64,000 nt of DNA from Lachnospiraceae bacterium (GCA_029012365.1 JAQXLY010000028.1:62001-126000); one strand, 5' to 3'. Shown: positions 51,109-60,844, numbered from the stretch's first letter. The notes: generated from the sequence alone by a model not told the origin. Numbers and translations are program-made.

Positions 51109-52374
51109 ATGATTGCAAAAACACCGCCTATGGGCTGGAACAGCTGGGACTGCTACGGAGCAGCCGTAACCGAAGATATTGTAAAAGCAAATGCCGACTT
51201 TATGGCAGCCAATTTAAAGCAATACGGATGGGAATATGTCGTTGTTGACATCCAGTGGTACGAGCCTACCGCAGAGAGCCATTTCTATCACAACTTTACC
51301 GAGCTCTGTATGGATGAATACTCCAGACTTTTACCTGCCGTAAACCGTTTTCCGTCCTCTGCGGACGGGAAAGGCTTTGCCCCGCTCGCGGACTATGTCC
51401 ATTCTCTCGGATTAAAATTCGGTATTCATATTATGCGTGGTATTCCGCGTCAGGCAGTACACCAAAACACCGCTGTGAAAGGCAGCACCGTAACCGCCCG
51501 TCAGATTGCCGCACAAAGCAGCATCTGTGACTGGAATACGGACATGTACGGTGTAGACTGCACAAAGGACGGCGGACAGGCGTATTATGACAGCCTGTTC
51601 GAGCTGTATGCCTCATGGGGTGTCGATTTTGTAAAGGTAGATGACATCTGCCGCGGTTATCCGGTTGCGGAAGTGGAAGCCATCGCAAAGGCAATCAGGC
51701 ACTGTGGCAGAGACATTGTCCTTTCCCTCTCTCCGGGTCCTGCACGACTTGATATGGCAGAGCATATGAAGCAGCATGCCAATATGTGGCGCATCACCGA
51801 TGATTTCTGGGACCGCTGGGACCTGCTCTACAATATGTTCGAGCGTGCCGAAAAATGGTGCATCCATTCCGGTATCACAAGCGACCACGGGCATTGGCCG
51901 GATGCTGATATGCTGCCGATTGGACCGATTAATCAGGTATACGGAAAAGATAACCGCACAAAATTTACGAAGGATGAACAACGCACCATGCTTACCCTCT
52001 GGTGCATCATGCGTTCGCCTCTTATCATCGGCGGTGACATGACCGGATTTGACGACTTCACCATGAGCCTGTTAAACAATTCCGAATTGATTGAAGTATT
52101 ACAGCATTCCCACTCCGCTCATCCGCTCTTCCGTAAGAAGACGGAAACAGCCGAGACCTGTGCATGGATTTCTACTTATGAAAACGGAGACTTCTGCGTG
52201 GCTCTCTTTAACTTAGGTGAGTCGGAAGCAAACGTGACCGCCGTGCTTCCGTTCGGTGATGCCTACGATTGCTTTGATATCTGGAGCAGGCAAAAGACAG
52301 TTTCCGTAAACAAAGAAATCGGTACGGTTCTGCCGCCTCACGGATGTGCGATGTACCGCCTGAGCCGTCAATAA
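51109..52374 (+). CDS. GH27-like alpha-galactosidase-type glycoside hydrolase
   Basis: TPPMGWNSWDCYG, VDFVKVDDICRG, MRSPLIIGGDMTGFDD; no signal peptide; RBS AAAGGAG. Confidence 0.9.
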   Translation: MIAKTPPMGWNSWDCYGAAVTEDIVKANADFMAANLKQYGWEYVVVDIQWYEPTAESHFYHNFTELCMDEYSRLLPAVNRFPSSADGKGFAPLADYVHSLGLKFGIHIMRGIPRQAVHQNTAVKGSTVTARQIAAQSSICDWNTDMYGVDCTKDGGQAYYDSLFELYASWGVDFVKVDDICRGYPVAEVEAIAKAIRHCGRDIVLSLSPGPARLDMAEHMKQHANMWRITDDFWDRWDLLYNMFERAEKWCIHSGITSDHGHWPDADMLPIGPINQVYGKDNRTKFTKDEQRTMLTLWCIMRSPLIIGGDMTGFDDFTMSLLNNSELIEVLQHSHSAHPLFRKKTETAETCAWISTYENGDFCVALFNLGESEANVTAVLPFGDAYDCFDIWSRQKTVSVNKEIGTVLPPHGCAMYRLSRQ

Positions 52375-52422
52375 CAAATCCGAAAAAATAACCTTTTTTG
52401 TAAAAATCCGAACATTAATTAG

Positions 52423-52494
52423 ATTTCTAATTGACTTTGAAATCAAGATGATTTATCATCAAATCAGCAAGATTCATTTCTAATGAACTTTGAA
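52423..52494. promoter_or_regulatory. Direct-repeat pair with central palindrome upstream of the GH43 gene
   Basis: ATTTCTAATTGACTTTGAA (52423-52441) and ATTTCTAATGAACTTTGAA (52476-52494), 17/19 identical and 53 bp apart, with GATGATTTATCATC (52447-52460) between them. Confidence 0.45.
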
Positions 52495-52537
52495 CCGGGT
52501 TTTACATTTTATAAATTTTAAAACGGAGGTATGAATT

Positions 52538-53950
52538 ATGGGAACAGCCCAAAAGAAATGTGCATTTAACCCTTATCTTCCGTCCTGGGAGTATATTCCG
52601 GACGGCGAGCCGTATGTATTCGGTGACCGTGTATATGTATATGGCTCCCACGACCTGTACAACGGACACGTTTTCTGTCTCGGTGACTATGTATGCTGGT
52701 CCGCACCCGTAGATGATTTAGACAACTGGCGCTACGAGGGTGTGATTTATCCGAAGACCGCAGACCCGTTGAACCGTGAAGGTAAGATGTGTCTGTATGC
52801 TCCGGATGTCACAGTAGGTCCGGACGGCAGATATTACCTTTACTATGTTCTGGACCATGTATCCGTGGTGTCTGTTGCTGTTTGCGACACACCGGCGGGA
52901 AAGTATGAGTTTTACGGCTATGTACATTATGAAGACGGAACTCGTCTCGGCGACCGTCCGGGTGACGAACCGCAATTCGACCCGGGTGTTCTGACCGAGG
53001 ACGGCAGGACCTACCTTTACACCGGTTTCTGCGGCAGAGGTGATAAGAGTCGTACCGGCTCCATGGTAACAGTTCTGGATTCCGATATGCTCACCATTTC
53101 AGAAGCTCCGAAGCTGGTGGTTCCGGGCTGCGAATACAGCACCGGCAGCGGATTTGAAGGTCATGCCTTTTTTGAAGCTTCTTCTATTCGCAAGATAGGA
53201 GCTACTTACTATTTCATTTATTCCTCCGAAGTAATGCATGAGCTTTGCTATGCCACCGCGAAAAGCCCGACGGATAAGTTCACATACGGCGGCGTGATTG
53301 TCAGCAACTGTGATTTACATATCGACACGTACAAGCCTGCGGATATGCCTGCGGCTTACGGTGCAAACAACCACGGAAGCATCGTTGAAATTAACGGTCA
53401 GTGGTATATCTTCTATCACCGTCAGACCAACGGTACATGGTATTCCCGTCAGGGCTGTGCCGAGAAGATTACTGTCCTGCCTGACGGTTCCATACCACAG
53501 GTAGAAATCACCTCCTGTGGCTTAAACGACGGACCGCTTCCGGGCGTTGGCGAATATGCCGGCTATCTTGCATGTAACCTGTTTACGGATGTGCGTCATC
53601 CGTTTGTCGGCGGCGAAGGCTTCCCGAAGGTAATGCAGGACGGCAGGGACGGTGACGAAAACCCGGGCTATGTAGGCAACATTACAAATAGCGCAACCGC
53701 AGGCTTCAAATACTTTGATTGTAAGGGTGTGAAGCGTTTTGCCGTTACCACACGCGGTTACGGAAACGGCACCTTTGAAATCAGAACCGCCTGGGACGGC
53801 GAGGTGCTCGGTTCCGTTACTTTACAGTACACCAACGTCTGGGAGCGTTACGAAGCCGAAGCAAACATTCCGGACGGTATCAACGCAATCTATCTTACTT
53901 ACCGCGGCGGCGGAAACGTAAGCTTAAAGTCTTTTGAACTTTTGAAGTAG
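52538..53950 (+). CDS. GH43-family glycoside hydrolase with C-terminal CBM6-like region
   Basis: YIPDGEPYVFGDRVYVYGSHD, CLYAPDVTVGPDGRYYLYYV, GHAFFEASSIRKIGATYYFIYSS, GANNHGSIVEINGQWYIFYHRQ. Confidence 0.9.
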   Translation: MGTAQKKCAFNPYLPSWEYIPDGEPYVFGDRVYVYGSHDLYNGHVFCLGDYVCWSAPVDDLDNWRYEGVIYPKTADPLNREGKMCLYAPDVTVGPDGRYYLYYVLDHVSVVSVAVCDTPAGKYEFYGYVHYEDGTRLGDRPGDEPQFDPGVLTEDGRTYLYTGFCGRGDKSRTGSMVTVLDSDMLTISEAPKLVVPGCEYSTGSGFEGHAFFEASSIRKIGATYYFIYSSEVMHELCYATAKSPTDKFTYGGVIVSNCDLHIDTYKPADMPAAYGANNHGSIVEINGQWYIFYHRQTNGTWYSRQGCAEKITVLPDGSIPQVEITSCGLNDGPLPGVGEYAGYLACNLFTDVRHPFVGGEGFPKVMQDGRDGDENPGYVGNITNSATAGFKYFDCKGVKRFAVTTRGYGNGTFEIRTAWDGEVLGSVTLQYTNVWERYEAEANIPDGINAIYLTYRGGGNVSLKSFELLK

Positions 53951-54034
53951 AAACCGGGTCATTTGTGCCCGGCACGCGGCTCAGGCGTGGCGGCGCAAAC
54001 ACCCGACAAAAATAAATAAGAAAGAAGGTTACTT

Positions 54035-55564
54035 ATGATTCGTAGGGCAAAAACAGAAAACGGTATTGTAAAGGGGTTACCGGCAGCAGATCCGAGGATT
54101 ACGGCATTCAAGGGAATTCCGTTTGCAGCTCCGCCTGTCGGAGAAAACAGATGGCGTGCACCGCAGCCATGTAAAAACTGGGAAGGCGAGCTTGAAGCGT
54201 ATCAGTTTGCTCCGATTTCGGTACAGGACACACCGGGGCTCGGTACAGACGTATACTGTAAGGAATGGCATGTTGACCCGGAGATTCCGATGGGAGAAGA
54301 CTGCCTGTACTTAAACGTGTGGACAAATGCAAAAAGTGTCGATGACAAGCTTCCTGTTCTCGTATGGTTTTTCGGCGGCGGTTTTCAATGGGGGTATACC
54401 GCCGAGATGGAATTTGACGGTGAACGTTTTGCAAGACGCGGTATCGTAGTCGTAACCGTGAACTATCGTTTGAATTTATTCGGTTTCCTTGCACATCCCG
54501 ACCTTACAAGAGAACAGCCGGATGCGCCTTCAAACTTTGGTCTTCTTGACCAGCAGGCGGGACTCAAATGGGTAAAACGTAACATAGCTGCATTCGGCGG
54601 TGACCCGGACAGCATCACAATCGCCGGTCAGTCCGCAGGCGGCGGAAGTGTCCTGCAGCAGCTTACCGCTCCGTCCAATAAGGGGCTGTTCCAGAAGGCT
54701 GTTATTATGAGCGGTGCAATCCACAGTCCTTACACAGGACCGAATCCGAATATTGCTCCTGTAACGCTTGAAGCATCACAGGCAAACGGAAAAGGTTTTT
54801 TTGATTTTATCGGTGCAAAATCACTTGAAGAAGCCAGAGCAATGGATGCAGCATGGTTACTTTCCAAATATAACGAGTATGTAACGGACCATATGCGTAT
54901 GTTCCCGTGTCAGGACGGTGTCTTTTCCGTCGGTGACCCGATACTGCTGTTTGCAAAAGGGGAACGTCTGGATATTCCGGTGATGGCAGGAAATACTACT
55001 GATGAGTTTCCGGACTTCATTCCGGCAAAGAATGAGGCAGAATTAAAGAAAACGGCTGCCGGCTGCTTCGGTGAAGATGCAGAAAAATTTCTCGAATTTA
55101 CCGACAGCAAAGTACGCCTGGGAGACTTTGCCTATGCGCCGGTCAGCGGCATCGAGTGCTCCGTAAAGAGTATTTTCTTAGATAGTCAGGAAGTAGGCAA
55201 TACAAAGGACTGCTACTACTACCGCTTTGATGCTGACATACCGGGGCCGGATCATCCGGGCACCTTCCACTCTGTAGACTTGTGGTTCTTCTTTGAGACT
55301 CTGGCAAAGTGCTGGAGACCGTTTACCGGAAAGCACTATGATGTGGCACGTCAGATGTGTAATTACATGACCAACTTCATAAAGACCGGCAATCCGAACG
55401 GTACAGACATAGACGGTACTCCGCTTCCTGAATGGAACAGCTACACGAAGGAGCACAGATCCGGTATCGTTTTCGGAAAAGAAACCTCTTATTCAGAGGA
55501 TGTATCCGACACTCCTTTTGTAGGCTTCTTAGTTGATCATCTCTGCAAACAATTTAAGGAATAA
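54035..55564 (+). CDS. Type B carboxylesterase
   Basis: FKGIPFAAPPVGENRWRAPQP, EDCLYLNVWT, ITIAGQSAGGGSVLQQL. Confidence 0.93.
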   Translation: MIRRAKTENGIVKGLPAADPRITAFKGIPFAAPPVGENRWRAPQPCKNWEGELEAYQFAPISVQDTPGLGTDVYCKEWHVDPEIPMGEDCLYLNVWTNAKSVDDKLPVLVWFFGGGFQWGYTAEMEFDGERFARRGIVVVTVNYRLNLFGFLAHPDLTREQPDAPSNFGLLDQQAGLKWVKRNIAAFGGDPDSITIAGQSAGGGSVLQQLTAPSNKGLFQKAVIMSGAIHSPYTGPNPNIAPVTLEASQANGKGFFDFIGAKSLEEARAMDAAWLLSKYNEYVTDHMRMFPCQDGVFSVGDPILLFAKGERLDIPVMAGNTTDEFPDFIPAKNEAELKKTAAGCFGEDAEKFLEFTDSKVRLGDFAYAPVSGIECSVKSIFLDSQEVGNTKDCYYYRFDADIPGPDHPGTFHSVDLWFFFETLAKCWRPFTGKHYDVARQMCNYMTNFIKTGNPNGTDIDGTPLPEWNSYTKEHRSGIVFGKETSYSEDVSDTPFVGFLVDHLCKQFKE

Positions 55565-55653
55565 TTTCTGTTTCATAAACACCTAAGAGCAGGGGGCTGT
55601 CACACGCATATGCCACGGTTTCGTCGCATAATTCGTATGGCAGCCCCTCTGAA

Positions 55654-56160
55654 CTACAAAATTCCTATTATCTTCAGTATCCAGTATCCAAACCCTAAAA
55701 CCCAGCTGGTAAAGATCCCGTACAAAATAACCGGTCCCGCAATGGTAAAAATCTTACATCCGATACCAAATACCTGACCTTCCTTGCTATACTCAATAGC
55801 AGATGCCGCTACAGAGTTCGCGAATCCTGTAATCGGCACTACACTGCCGGCACCCGCATATTTTGTTAATTTCTGATAAAGATTTAATCCTGTTGTCAAT
55901 GCAGACAAAAAGACAAGGCTGATTGTTACATACAATGCCGCATCTTCTTTACTCGCTCCCATATTTTGATACCAGTTCATTAATACCTGTCCGAGAGTGC
56001 AGATGGCACCACCTACTACAAATGCCCATGTAATATTCACAAAAGGGTTATGCTTCGGTGTTACTTTTTCCACATACTGATTGTACTTTTTGTCACGCTT
56101 TGTACTGTCTGTTTCGCTTACCACCTCATGTATCATACGCTTTCTTTGCTTTTCATCCAT
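55654..56160 (-). CDS. spoVAC: Stage V sporulation protein AC
   Basis: NPFVNITWAFVVGGAICTLGQVLMNWY...GAGSVVPITGFANSVAASAIEYSKEGQVFGIG. Confidence 0.92.
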   Translation of the reverse strand: MDEKQRKRMIHEVVSETDSTKRDKKYNQYVEKVTPKHNPFVNITWAFVVGGAICTLGQVLMNWYQNMGASKEDAALYVTISLVFLSALTTGLNLYQKLTKYAGAGSVVPITGFANSVAASAIEYSKEGQVFGIGCKIFTIAGPVILYGIFTSWVLGFGYWILKIIGIL

Positions 56161-56269
56161 ACCACGCAGCTCCCTTTCCTGTAAATCCTTCTTCTTTCCA
56201 TAGATTTTCTGATGCAGCAGCCGGAAATTCAGACAAGTTATTTCATCCGGTTATTTGCGGAATGATACA

Positions 56270-56698
56270 CTATTTCCCTGCTCCGAGAATCAGCTGATAC
56301 CATGACCCGAATCCTTTTCCCACGGCAAATGCAAGTACAATATACGGCAATCCCACTTTAATCCTGATTCTTCTTATCATTACCGGGAATACATTTACTA
56401 CTTCTGCCAGTGCCGCCGCAAGACACCCTACAAACACTCCCGAGAAAAAGCCTCCGGCAGTTCTGCATAACGTACCGCAAAATATTTCCCACCGGAAAAT
56501 ATCAAGTCCGTTTGCAAGCGTCACTCCGAATATTGCTATTGTTTCATACAGCATTGTATGTTTCGCTGTTTTCGTTCCTGCCGCAAGTCTTGTTACAACG
56601 CCCACCGTTGTAATAAATGCAAATAATCCTGCGGCTACCGCTACGCCAAAGGAAATTCCTGTAAAATAATAAAGTGCAATCCGTATTCCGTCAGACAT
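56270..56698 (-). CDS. spoVAB: Stage V sporulation protein AB
   Basis: Five-TM protein, start MSDGIRIALYYFTG overlapping the spoVAA stop; position in the operon. Confidence 0.82.
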   Translation of the reverse strand: MSDGIRIALYYFTGISFGVAVAAGLFAFITTVGVVTRLAAGTKTAKHTMLYETIAIFGVTLANGLDIFRWEIFCGTLCRTAGGFFSGVFVGCLAAALAEVVNVFPVMIRRIRIKVGLPYIVLAFAVGKGFGSWYQLILGAGK

Positions 56699-57326
56699 CT
56701 TCCTTCCTGCCCTCCCTTGATGCATTCTCAATAATCGTGGAATTTACATCTTTCTCATACTGTCGCATTTGTACCTGTAACGGTGTAGGGTCACTGTCAA
56801 TCTTCTTTCTCATAAAATGATTAAAAAACAGAATAATTCCAAGAGGAATCCCAATGCTGTATGCGATTTCAAGCTCACCCGGACCTCCCCGTTCCGCACC
56901 TTCCGTCAGCCGGTAAATCATCGAAAATATTTCTTCCACACTGGCATCTTTATTAAATGTCACAATGGTAAAGGCAGCACCGAAAAATACGGACAGACAG
57001 ACAAATGCCGTCTTACACCAGTCAAAAAGCTTTGCTTTATTTGCTTGTCCATCCGGCATATATTCTACAATAAAGTCCGATTCTCCTACTGGAGTAACCG
57101 ATACTTCAGGATAGCTGTTACCGACCAGCTCAATTACCTTTAGCACCGAAAATGCCTTCTTTTCTTTCTTCTCCTTCGGAAAACAATATAACTCAATCGC
57201 ACCGACCTTTTGCTGAACGACCGGATCTGTAGTATATACGGATGCCACGTCGGAAAGCACTACTCTCTTCTTATTTACAAGCCTGCTCTGATCAAAGTAA
57301 AGGAATACAGTTACCTGTTGTGGCAT
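56691..57326 (-). CDS. spoVAA: Stage V sporulation protein AA
   Basis: MPQQVTVFLYFDQSRLV.. soluble N-terminus, C-terminal TMs, genomic position downstream of sigF. Confidence 0.82.
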   Translation of the reverse strand: MPQQVTVFLYFDQSRLVNKKRVVLSDVASVYTTDPVVQQKVGAIELYCFPKEKKEKKAFSVLKVIELVGNSYPEVSVTPVGESDFIVEYMPDGQANKAKLFDWCKTAFVCLSVFFGAAFTIVTFNKDASVEEIFSMIYRLTEGAERGGPGELEIAYSIGIPLGIILFFNHFMRKKIDSDPTPLQVQMRQYEKDVNSTIIENASREGRKEDV

Positions 57327-57496
57327 AAACGTTCCCCCTGGCAAGGCTGATCCGCAATCCGCATATATGCCTCTTTATATACTAAAACACCCTCCGGCAT
57401 ATCCTCCGGTCTCTGCAGGTACCAGACAAAAAAGAAAACTATTGCCAAAAGTGCTAACGATGCCAGCGCTAACGCAACTCTTTGTTTCACCGTCAT
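57311..57496 (-). CDS. Short single-TM protein between sigF and spoVAA
   Basis: 61 aa: MTVKQRVALALASLALLAIVFFFVWYLQRPEDMPEGVLVYKEAYMRIADQPCQGERLCHNR; overlaps the spoVAA start. Confidence 0.6.
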   Translation of the reverse strand: MTVKQRVALALASLALLAIVFFFVWYLQRPEDMPEGVLVYKEAYMRIADQPCQGERLCHNR

Positions 57497-57552
57497 CTTT
57501 TCTTCACCGCCTTTCCCGATACTGACGGAAGTATATGCCGTTTTTGTACAAA

Positions 57553-58266
57553 CTATGCAAGAAGATTTCGCATTCGCTGCAATACCTTCTTTTCCATCCG
57601 GCTTACCTGCACCTGACTTACACCCAGAATCGCCGCAATTTCCGTCTGGGTCTTATTTTCAAAATAGCGCATCTCAATCAGCCGTCTTTCTTCCTGCCCC
57701 AATTCTTCTAACAGTTGTTTCATCACAAGATGATTCACGATTTTCTCCGTTGCATCCTCTTCCCCTGCAATCCGCTCCGCAAGAATACTTTCCGTTCCGT
57801 CCGCACGGTTCACCGGCTTTGACAAAGATTCCACCTCCGTGCAGGCTTCCATGGCAAGTACGATATCTTCCATACTCATCCCTGTATCTTCTGCAATTTC
57901 TTCAAGCGTTGCATCCCTCCCAAGCTTTGCCGAGAGCCTTTCTCCGGATGTTCGGAGCTTCATGTGATTTTCTTTGATTGTTCTGCTTACCTTTATCATA
58001 CCGTCATCCCGGAGAAAACGCTTGATTTCACCGCTTATCATCGGTACTGCATAGGTTGAGAATTTGACATCAAAGGTAATATCAAACTTATCGATTGCCT
58101 TGATTAATCCGATAATTCCGATTTGAAACAAATCCTCTGCTTCGCAGCCTCTTCCCATGAAACGCCTTACCATACTCCATACCAGACCGACGTTTTCGGT
58201 AATCAGCTGCTCCCTAGCCTGTCTGTCTCCCTCCTGCGAGAGACGTATCAGTCCGATTGTATCCAA
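57553..58266 (-). CDS. sigF: Sporulation sigma factor SigF
   Basis: RFMGRGCEAEDLFQIGIIGLIKAIDKFD, KFSTYAVPMISGEIKRFLRDDG, EIAAILGVSQVQVSRMEKKVL; followed upstream by spoIIAB/AA. Confidence 0.95.
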   Translation of the reverse strand: MDTIGLIRLSQEGDRQAREQLITENVGLVWSMVRRFMGRGCEAEDLFQIGIIGLIKAIDKFDITFDVKFSTYAVPMISGEIKRFLRDDGMIKVSRTIKENHMKLRTSGERLSAKLGRDATLEEIAEDTGMSMEDIVLAMEACTEVESLSKPVNRADGTESILAERIAGEEDATEKIVNHLVMKQLLEELGQEERRLIEMRYFENKTQTEIAAILGVSQVQVSRMEKKVLQRMRNLLA

Positions 58267-58282
58267 ACGCTCCTCCTCCCGA

Positions 58283-58708
58283 TTACCCGATTACCTTTTT
58301 CATATTTACAACTGTCCCTTCACCTACTGTCGATTCCACCGTCAATTCATCCGTAAATGCCTCCATAAAGGAGAAGCCCATTCCGGAACGTTCCATTTCC
58401 GGCTTTGTGGTATACATCGGCTCCATTGCCGCTGCAATATCCGCAATTCCGCTTCCGGTATCCGTAATCCGGAAAAAAACTTCTCTCCCTTTTCTCGCAC
58501 ACCATAGTTCTACCATTCCCCCGTTTTCTCCGTATCCGTGAATAATAGCATTTGTCACTGCCTCCGACACTGCGGTCTTCGCATCGGCAAGCTCCTCTAA
58601 CGTCGGATTAAGCGGTGTCAAAAAAGCTGCCACCGTCATTCGTGCCAATGCTTCATTACAGGATTTTGCCTGAAACACCAGCTGCATTTCATTATCAAAG
58701 CTGTCCAC
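58283..58708 (-). CDS. spoIIAB: Anti-sigma F factor SpoIIAB
   Basis: TAVSEAVTNAIIHGYG, DTGSGIADI, MERSGMGFSFMEAF. Confidence 0.94.
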   Translation of the reverse strand: MDSFDNEMQLVFQAKSCNEALARMTVAAFLTPLNPTLEELADAKTAVSEAVTNAIIHGYGENGGMVELWCARKGREVFFRITDTGSGIADIAAAMEPMYTTKPEMERSGMGFSFMEAFTDELTVESTVGEGTVVNMKKVIG

Positions 58709-58731
58709 TCTCCTGCCTCCTTTTCTCTCTT

Positions 58732-59097
58732 CTAATTTTGCTCTGCAAAATATTCCCTTGCCGGACGTATAAAGGCTTCTTCTACCGTTTCATACCGTTC
58801 CACAATCTTATATAGTCCGGAAAAGCCGAGGATTCGTTCCACATTTTTCCCGACTCCCGTTACACCGACACGTCCCCCTTGAAAAATAACATGACGGTAA
58901 CGCCCCATAATTACTCCTATACCTGAACTGTCCATAAAATCCACACCGGTAAAATCAAACAAAATATGTTTTGCCTGACTTCTTGCCAACAGCGTATCTG
59001 CTGTTTCCCTGACTGCCATGGCCGTGTGATGGTCCAAATCCGCTTTCAAATGAATAATCAGGATATTATCCCGTATCTCATACTCTGCTGCCTGCAT
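58732..59097 (-). CDS. spoIIAA: Anti-sigma F factor antagonist SpoIIAA
   Basis: STAS domain: ILFDFTGVDFMDSSGIGVIMGRYR; start MQAAEYEIRDN after GGAGGA. Confidence 0.94.
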   Translation of the reverse strand: MQAAEYEIRDNILIIHLKADLDHHTAMAVRETADTLLARSQAKHILFDFTGVDFMDSSGIGVIMGRYRHVIFQGGRVGVTGVGKNVERILGFSGLYKIVERYETVEEAFIRPAREYFAEQN

Positions 59098-59196
59098 GTC
59101 TCCTCCTTTCTTACAAAATCCGGACTGTGTAAGCACGCTTGCACCCTTTCCTCTCATCCGGCATCTTTGGCTCCGGGGCTTTGCACCTGCACAAAA

Positions 59197-59227
59197 AAAG
59201 AAGACACGACCCTGTCATGTCTTCTTT
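59197..59227 (-). terminator. Rho-independent terminator
   Basis: AAAGAAGACA..TGTCTTCTTT followed by a T-run on the minus strand. Confidence 0.85.
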
Positions 59228-59252
59228 GGTAACAGATTTTGTAGTTTTATTA

Positions 59253-60692
59253 TTAATCCAACCCGTCCATACATTGATGTGCCATTTCGGCACGCTCGCT
59301 GTCCGGGTATTGATTAACCAACATCTGCAAATAGATTCTGGCATTCTTTTCATCGCCGCTCTTCTGGTAAGAACGGCCTAAGAAATAAAGATTGTCCGCA
59401 CTATCTTCTCCCATATTGTAAGCAGCCAACAGATAGTTGACGGCTTCTCCGTATTTTGCAGCACCATATAAATCATGTCCGTAATCGAATCCGTATTTCT
59501 TTACCTTTTCGGCAACCTCATCCCTTATCTGCTTATAAACTGCCGCCGTTTTCGACCGCACCAAGGCAATATTCTCATTTTCAAGAAGTCTGTCCGCATA
59601 CGCAATCAAATCATCTAAAATATCCGATAAATCTTCTTCCTCTTCCGCCTTTATCAAGCGTTCCTTTAATTGCGGATATTCCGCAATCAACAGCAATACC
59701 TGTTCATATGCATCAGCATCAAATGCGGATACTTCCTCATTCTCCCGACGCAGCTCTATAATCCTGTTTTCCGCCTCTTTCAGCTTGTCCGACAGATTCT
59801 CCTTTTCTTTTTCCAACACAGAAATCGTTGTGGTATAAGATGCTATCTCTGCTCCGTAATCCCGTTCCTCATTTGCGTACTCTGCCTTTACATCCGAACG
59901 TACCGTAGGAACAATCAGCCAGTAAAGTACCGCAATTCCGATTAAAATCCCGGCAAAAAAAGTAATAAAGGCAATATAATTCGGCTTGTCCTCCTGATAA
60001 GAAACAGCAGACACCGCCGGCTGATAGGATACGCTCTCTATACTCCGCTCGGTATGTACCTTCTGACCGTCCGGATTCAGCACCCTTTCAATTTCCGCCA
60101 GATAAGCAAGCGTCGTTGTATTTGCCACATCGGTTTTCTGCGCCCTTAAAAGACACCGTTTCGCCTTTTCATATTCATCGTTTTTCATATAAAGCAGAGC
60201 CAGAAGCTGCAATGCACGTACATACCCCGGACGGGCACTGATTACCTTTCTCAACTGGAGCATTGCAAGGTCATCGCTCCCCTGTTTCGCATATGCAAGC
60301 GCCTGATTAAACTTCTTTACAGTCTGGTTCACAGCATCCAGCTTTGCCGGATTTGATTGTATCTTTTCTATAAAATAATCCGCAAGGTTATTTTCCGGTA
60401 TAAAGTGCTTGCTGATAATCCATTCGCTTAACGCCGCAACAGGCTCACCCAGTTCATGATATACCAGCCCCAGAAGATTCCGTGCCTGTATATTTCTTTT
60501 ATTGCATTCCAGACTCCTTTTTAACATCGTAACCGCACCGGACAAATCTCTCACCTGTGCTCTTCTAAGGCCTTCGTTATAATAACGGTTTGATAACCGG
60601 TATAACCGAATTGCAACAGCCGTATCCGTCCCACACTGTTCACAGTACCTCCGATTACGCCCTATTTCATATCCACACTTCGGACAATTCAT
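59253..60692 (-). CDS. Zinc-ribbon / TPR-repeat membrane protein
   Basis: N-terminal CPKCGYEIGRNRRYCEQCG, multiple TPRs, one TM (FITFFAGILIGIAVLYWLIV). Confidence 0.85.
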   Translation of the reverse strand: MNCPKCGYEIGRNRRYCEQCGTDTAVAIRLYRLSNRYYNEGLRRAQVRDLSGAVTMLKRSLECNKRNIQARNLLGLVYHELGEPVAALSEWIISKHFIPENNLADYFIEKIQSNPAKLDAVNQTVKKFNQALAYAKQGSDDLAMLQLRKVISARPGYVRALQLLALLYMKNDEYEKAKRCLLRAQKTDVANTTTLAYLAEIERVLNPDGQKVHTERSIESVSYQPAVSAVSYQEDKPNYIAFITFFAGILIGIAVLYWLIVPTVRSDVKAEYANEERDYGAEIASYTTTISVLEKEKENLSDKLKEAENRIIELRRENEEVSAFDADAYEQVLLLIAEYPQLKERLIKAEEEEDLSDILDDLIAYADRLLENENIALVRSKTAAVYKQIRDEVAEKVKKYGFDYGHDLYGAAKYGEAVNYLLAAYNMGEDSADNLYFLGRSYQKSGDEKNARIYLQMLVNQYPDSERAEMAHQCMDGLD

Positions 60693-60844
60693 CTCTCTCT
60701 CCTACCTTCTGTCCTTTTTCCCGTAATTACCTGTTCCAGCAAATCAGACAAATCCGTCAAATCATTGTTTAAAATTGCTTCCTCTGCCTGATCAATCTCC
60801 AAACTAGGCTGAAACTTTGCCAGCTCTTCCTCGTAATTTAACAT
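60689..60844 (-). CDS. Small acidic protein encoded upstream of the TPR gene
   Basis: MLNYEEELAKFQPSLEIDQAEEAILNNDLTDLSDLLEQVITGKRTEGRRER; RBS GGAGGAAAG. Confidence 0.7.
   Translation of the reverse strand: MLNYEEELAKFQPSLEIDQAEEAILNNDLTDLSDLLEQVITGKRTEGRRER

Noticed and set aside
55585-55640. GGGGCTG..CAGCCCC inverted repeat between the convergent esterase and spoVAC genes
   Set aside because: Probably a shared transcription-end hairpin; no T-run on either side, so not called as a feature and not unusual enough for a finding.
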